The translations under genes were made by a program, and so were the position numbers. A stretch of DNA of 64,000 nt. Origin: Streptomyces kaniharaensis. Lineage in GTDB: Bacteria > Actinomycetota > Actinomycetes > Streptomycetales > Streptomycetaceae. The stretch lies in contig NZ_WBOF01000003.1 in assembly GCF_009569385.1 (NCBI RefSeq), forward strand, positions 558,001 through 622,000. The letters are read 5' to 3'. Positions 60,798-64,000 of this stretch are shown here, in pieces (the first letter of the stretch is position 1; every line of letters starts with the position of its first letter). The notes beneath the pieces were generated by a model. That model searched no databases, was not told the DNA's origin, and worked only from the letters and a program-made list of their open reading frames with translations.

Positions 60798-61837
60798 GGC
60801 ACCATCACCACCAGCACGGGCCCGGTGGCGAAGGCCATGGTGCTGCCGTCGGGAAGGGTGAACGACGTGCCTGCTGCCGGGTCGGGCCGGCTCCAGTGGA
60901 CGCTCCACGCCCTGCCGTCGCGCAGCACCTCCGCCTGGCCCGAGCCGGTGCTCTGCGTGAACACCTCGTTGTCCGGGTGCCCGGCGTTGAAGTCGGTGAA
61001 CAGGCCGGGAACGATGCTGACGTGCTGGACGACGACCGTCGCGGTACCCGACCACGCCGCATGGCCGTCCACGGTGACGTCGTACGCGCTGCCGTTGAAG
61101 CGCACGCCGATGGACGCGGCCGGCAGGTGCCAGGTCATGGTGCCGAGCGCGCTGCCGCCACCGGGTGCGGCGCCGAACACGAAGCCGGGGGAACGGGCGG
61201 CCACGGACGGGAACCGGCCGAGGATCTGGTGCGGGTCGATGAAGGTGGGGTCGACGGCGTGGTTGGTGAACGCCCCCGGGTCGTTGAACGGGGTCACGTT
61301 CTGCAGGTCCGCCTTGTCGAGGAGCGGGAGGAGCCCGCTGATGGCGCCGCTGTAGGCGAGATCGAGGCGCCCGTACTGCTGGAGCAGCGGGATGTCGGTC
61401 TGCCGGGCGGAGCGCACGGGACCGATCATGGCGGGCAGGTGGTTCGCGTCGTACACGGCGAGGAACCGGGACAGGCCGCCCTCGACCTCCACCCAGTACA
61501 CGATGTCGGCCTCGGCGAGCCCCTGGTGGATCGCCTGGACGTGCGCGCCCACGTTGTCGATCTTCACCGCGAGGGCGTTGCCCGCCGTGCCGACGTTGTC
61601 GAGCGGGTTCGAGGGCTGCTGCGCGGGCGGAGACGGGCTCGGCGTCGGCGACTGGCTCGGCACCGGCGTGGCGGGCGCCGTCTGCGCGGGCGGTACGGAG
61701 CCAGAGCTGCTGCATCCTTGGACGGCGGCCAGCCCCATCGCGGCCCCGACCACGGCGAGTGACACCTCTGCCCTCGCACGCCTGCTCGGACCGGCGGACC
61801 GGGCTGCCGCCGGACGGGCGGTGCTGCGGATGTTCAC
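60794..61837 (-). CDS. DUF3048 lipoprotein
   Basis: About 347 residues. A lipobox (LAAVQGC) follows an Arg-rich start; then a Ser/Pro linker and the DUF3048 domain: ALAVKIDNVGAHVQAIHQGL, ADIVYWVEVEGGLSRFLAVY, IGPVRSARQTDI and the terminal VVMVP. Secreted, lipid-anchored; function unknown. GTG 61837 has AAGGGG upstream; ATG 61867 in frame is a weaker choice. The stop overlaps the LigD PE start. Confidence 0.82.
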   Translation of the reverse strand: MNIRSTARPAAARSAGPSRRARAEVSLAVVGAAMGLAAVQGCSSSGSVPPAQTAPATPVPSQSPTPSPSPPAQQPSNPLDNVGTAGNALAVKIDNVGAHVQAIHQGLAEADIVYWVEVEGGLSRFLAVYDANHLPAMIGPVRSARQTDIPLLQQYGRLDLAYSGAISGLLPLLDKADLQNVTPFNDPGAFTNHAVDPTFIDPHQILGRFPSVAARSPGFVFGAAPGGGSALGTMTWHLPAASIGVRFNGSAYDVTVDGHAAWSGTATVVVQHVSIVPGLFTDFNAGHPDNEVFTQSTGSGQAEVLRDGRAWSVHWSRPDPAAGTSFTLPDGSTMAFATGPVLVVMVP

Positions 61838-62101
61838 CGAAGCCCCTTGTCGACCTTCTCGAGTCATCGGACGGCCGCCGGCTGCCGCAGCAGAACCCGC
61901 GACCGTCCTGCCCGATGACCTCGCACCGGTGCCCCGCGCCGCCATCCGGAACAGGGACGGGACTCATCAGGCTCACCGTTCAACCAACGCCTGCCCACGC
62001 CACGCAGGGTGAAACGGACCAGAGACCGTCGCCGACCTCCTGTCCGGCCAGAAGCCCCTCCCCCCCAAACTCTGCCGGGCCCGTGCGTAAGATCGGCGCC
62101 C

Positions 62102-62866
62102 GTGCCCTTCACGTTCAGCCATCCCGCCGCCGTTCTCCCCCTCCTCCGTCACGGCCGTGGCCGGGGGCGCATGATCGGGTCGGCACTCGTGTTCGGGGCG
62201 ATGGCGCCGGACACGCCGTACTTCGCCGGCGCCTTCGCCTGGGGCGACCTCGCGCACCGGTGGTGGGCGGTGCCCACCCTCGATGTGGCGATCACCCTGG
62301 CACTGGCCGCGGTGTGGCAGCTGGTGCTGCGAGCACCGCTGATCGGCCTGCTGCCCGTTCGCTGGGCGGGCGCGGCCGAGCGGCTGACCGGTCCTTCCGA
62401 CCGCCGGATCCGCTGGTCGCGGGCCCCGTGGTTCGCGCTGTCCGCGGCGCTCGGCGCGGCCACGCACGTGTTCTGGGACGCCTTCACCCACCCGGGCCGC
62501 CTCGGCACGCGGGTGTTCCCGGTGCTCACGACGGCCCGGATCCTGGGCGAGCCGCTCTACGCCGCGCTGCAGTACGGCACCTCCGCGATCGCTCTCGTGC
62601 TGCTCGGCTGGCATGCGGTACGGGAGTTGCGCCGCGCGGCGGCAGACGGCGGCCGACCGGTGCGGGTGGCGACGGCGGCCGTCCGCCGGAGGGTGCTTTG
62701 GCTGACGCTGGCCGCGGCCGTGCTGGGCGCGGCGTACCGGTTCGCCGGGTGGGGGCAGCCCGGTATGCCGCTGCTCTCCCTGATCCCGGTGGTCGCGTTC
62801 GGTGCGGTCGCCGGTGCGGGCGGCGCGCTGGTGCTGTACGCGCTGGCGGCTCCTCGGCGGGGGTGA
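62102..62866 (+). CDS. DUF4184 membrane protein
   Basis: A 254-residue membrane protein starting VPFTFSHPAAVLPL, the DUF4184 opening, with HxxxD pairs (THVFWDAFTH) and about six helices. This family recalls membrane-bound metal-dependent hydrolases such as YdjM. No ribosome site is obvious. Confidence 0.85.
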   Translation: MPFTFSHPAAVLPLLRHGRGRGRMIGSALVFGAMAPDTPYFAGAFAWGDLAHRWWAVPTLDVAITLALAAVWQLVLRAPLIGLLPVRWAGAAERLTGPSDRRIRWSRAPWFALSAALGAATHVFWDAFTHPGRLGTRVFPVLTTARILGEPLYAALQYGTSAIALVLLGWHAVRELRRAAADGGRPVRVATAAVRRRVLWLTLAAAVLGAAYRFAGWGQPGMPLLSLIPVVAFGAVAGAGGALVLYALAAPRRG

Positions 62867-63157
62867 ACTGCCGCCCTGGACGGCTACGAGCGAGCGCCGG
62901 GTACTGCGGCCCCCGAGGGCATCGCCCGCCGGGCGGATCGCCGAGGGTGTACAGCGGGCCGGCCCGTTCCGGTTCACTCCACCAGCTCCACTGAGCCGGT
63001 GACGGGGCGGCGGCCTCCACCGGACGGGGCCTCCGCGGGCGCGTCCGACCGTGTCTGCCCGGGTTCGGGCGCGGCGTTGCGTACGGTCGGTCGACGACGT
63101 CGCCGCCCAACCCCGGCCGGCGGACCGTGCGAACCCCGTCGTAGGAGGCCCGCAGCC
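62867..63157. other. Intergenic region before the MFS gene
   Basis: No gene with convincing composition. It includes the upstream region of the MFS gene, whose GTG has GTAGGAGG in front. Confidence 0.4.
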
Positions 63158-64000
63158 GTGCAACGCAAGTGGTGGACCCTGATCGCCGTCTCGGTCGCGA
63201 CGTTCATGCTGCTGCTCGACATCACGGTGGTCAACGTCGCCCTGCCGTCCATCCGCAAGGACCTGGGCGCGAGCTTCACCGACCTGCAGTGGGTGTTCGA
63301 CGCCTACGCCCTCTCGCTGGCCGCCCTGGTGCTGACGGCCGGTTCGCTGGCCGACCGGCTCGGGCGGCGCCGCGCCTTCGCCGCGGGGCTGGTGATCTTC
63401 TCCATCGCCTCGCTGCTCTGCGCACTGGCGCCGAACCCGGTCTTCCTCAACGTCTCCCGTGCGGTGCAGGGGGTCGGTGGCGCGGTGATGTTCGCGGTCT
63501 CGCTGGCCCTGGTCGCGCAGGAGTTCCCACCCGGCCGCGAGCGCGGCACCGCGATGGGCGTCTACGGGGCGACGATCGGGGTGGCCGTCGCCGTCGGGCC
63601 GCTCATCGGCGGGGCGCTCACGAGCTCGCTCGGCTGGGAGTCGATCTTCTACCTCAATGTGCCGATCGGCGCCGCGGCCCTGGTCGTCACCTACCTCAAA
63701 CTGGCGGAGAGCCGCGACCCCAACGCCACCCGGATCGACTGGGCCGGGGTCGCGGCCTTCAGCAGCGCGCTGTTCCTGCTCGTCCTCGCGCTGGTGCGGG
63801 GCAACGCCGAGGGCTGGGGCAGCGGGCTGATCGTGGGTCTGTTCGTCGGCGCGGCCATCCTGCTCCTCGTCTTCGTGCTGATCGAACGCCGCGTCCCGGA
63901 GCCGATGCTGCCGCTCGGGCTGTTCCGCCGGCACGCGTTCACCGGAGTGCAGTTGGCCGCGTTCGCGGTCTCCAGCTCGCTGTTCGCCCTCTTCCTCTAT
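63158..64000 (+). CDS. DHA2-family MFS exporter (runs off right edge)
   Basis: The first 281 residues. The first helix ends LLLDITVVNVALPSI, the DHA2 (14-helix) mark, then FDAYALSLAALVLTAGSLADRLGRRR (motif A), RAVQGVGGAVMF (motif B) and GVAVAVGPLIGGAL (motif C). It exports drugs or metabolites by proton antiport. The gene continues past the window. Confidence 0.92.
   Translation, partial: MQRKWWTLIAVSVATFMLLLDITVVNVALPSIRKDLGASFTDLQWVFDAYALSLAALVLTAGSLADRLGRRRAFAAGLVIFSIASLLCALAPNPVFLNVSRAVQGVGGAVMFAVSLALVAQEFPPGRERGTAMGVYGATIGVAVAVGPLIGGALTSSLGWESIFYLNVPIGAAALVVTYLKLAESRDPNATRIDWAGVAAFSSALFLLVLALVRGNAEGWGSGLIVGLFVGAAILLLVFVLIERRVPEPMLPLGLFRRHAFTGVQLAAFAVSSSLFALFLY

Noticed and set aside
1..64000. 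Search for CRISPR arrays, tRNA/rRNA genes, insertion sequences or integrated phage.
   Set aside because: No regularly spaced repeats, cloverleaf signatures, transposase or integrase motifs were seen.

Overview
The window is high-GC DNA with the codon usage, GTG/ATG starts and start-stop overlaps (ATGA, GTGA) of a filamentous actinobacterium. The gene content (SpoIIE-type phosphatase, PASTA-less Ser/Thr kinase, group 1h hydrogenase, CYP/ferredoxin/reductase operon, LigD modules, NRPS) fits Streptomyces or Kitasatospora, but no rRNA or other marker fixes the genus. I saw no tRNA, rRNA, CRISPR array, insertion sequence or prophage. All identifications come from reading motifs; no database search was run.

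Left edge (1-5.6 kb, minus strand): the edge of a peptide natural-product locus, with the first condensation domain of an NRPS (runs off the window), an ABC exporter carrying an HMA-like N-terminal domain, and a small DUF5132-type protein. A DUF885 metallohydrolase follows. 5.8-12.4 kb: a tightly coupled oligopeptide ABC transporter operon (binding lipoprotein, permease, permease-ATPase fusion, second ATPase) ending in a FAD amine/amino-acid oxidase. 12.4-23.8 kb: mostly single genes and decayed genes, including a membrane-anchored hydrolase, TetR and TPR remnants, two large secreted proteins (a PI-PLC-like enzyme and an Ig/CBM-like protein), a GNAT, a Vms1/baeRF protein, a THEP1-type NTPase and a sensor kinase.

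23.9-27.8 kb: an apparently leaderless, operator-controlled cytochrome P450 operon (small membrane protein, P450, 3Fe-4S ferredoxin, FAD reductase) with a convergent TetR gene. Both promoters carry two copies of GGCA-N4-TGCC-like palindromes. 27.9-33.6 kb: a 911-residue SpoIIE-type sensor phosphatase/ATPase, a transmembrane Ser/Thr kinase and a secreted protein made of five 37-residue repeats. 34.0-42.7 kb: a seven-gene operon for a GMC oxidoreductase with an extra C-terminal domain, a membrane phosphoesterase, an alpha/beta hydrolase, an acetoacetate-decarboxylase-like protein, two small membrane proteins and a patatin lipase, probably acting on a sterol or other lipid.

42.9-57.6 kb: a complete [NiFe]-hydrogenase locus: hypX, hhyS and hhyL (group 1h, high-affinity uptake), five accessory genes of partly unknown function, a maturation protease, a 34-residue membrane peptide, and hypA-B-F-C-D-E. 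Such enzymes scavenge atmospheric H2 in non-growing actinobacteria. Next to it lie a PNPOx-fold protein and the internally deleted remnant of a DevS/DosS-type sensor kinase. 58.5-64 kb: a HAD phosphatase, stand-alone LigD polymerase and phosphoesterase genes behind a DUF3048 lipoprotein gene, a DUF4184 membrane protein and the start of a DHA2-type MFS exporter cut by the window end.
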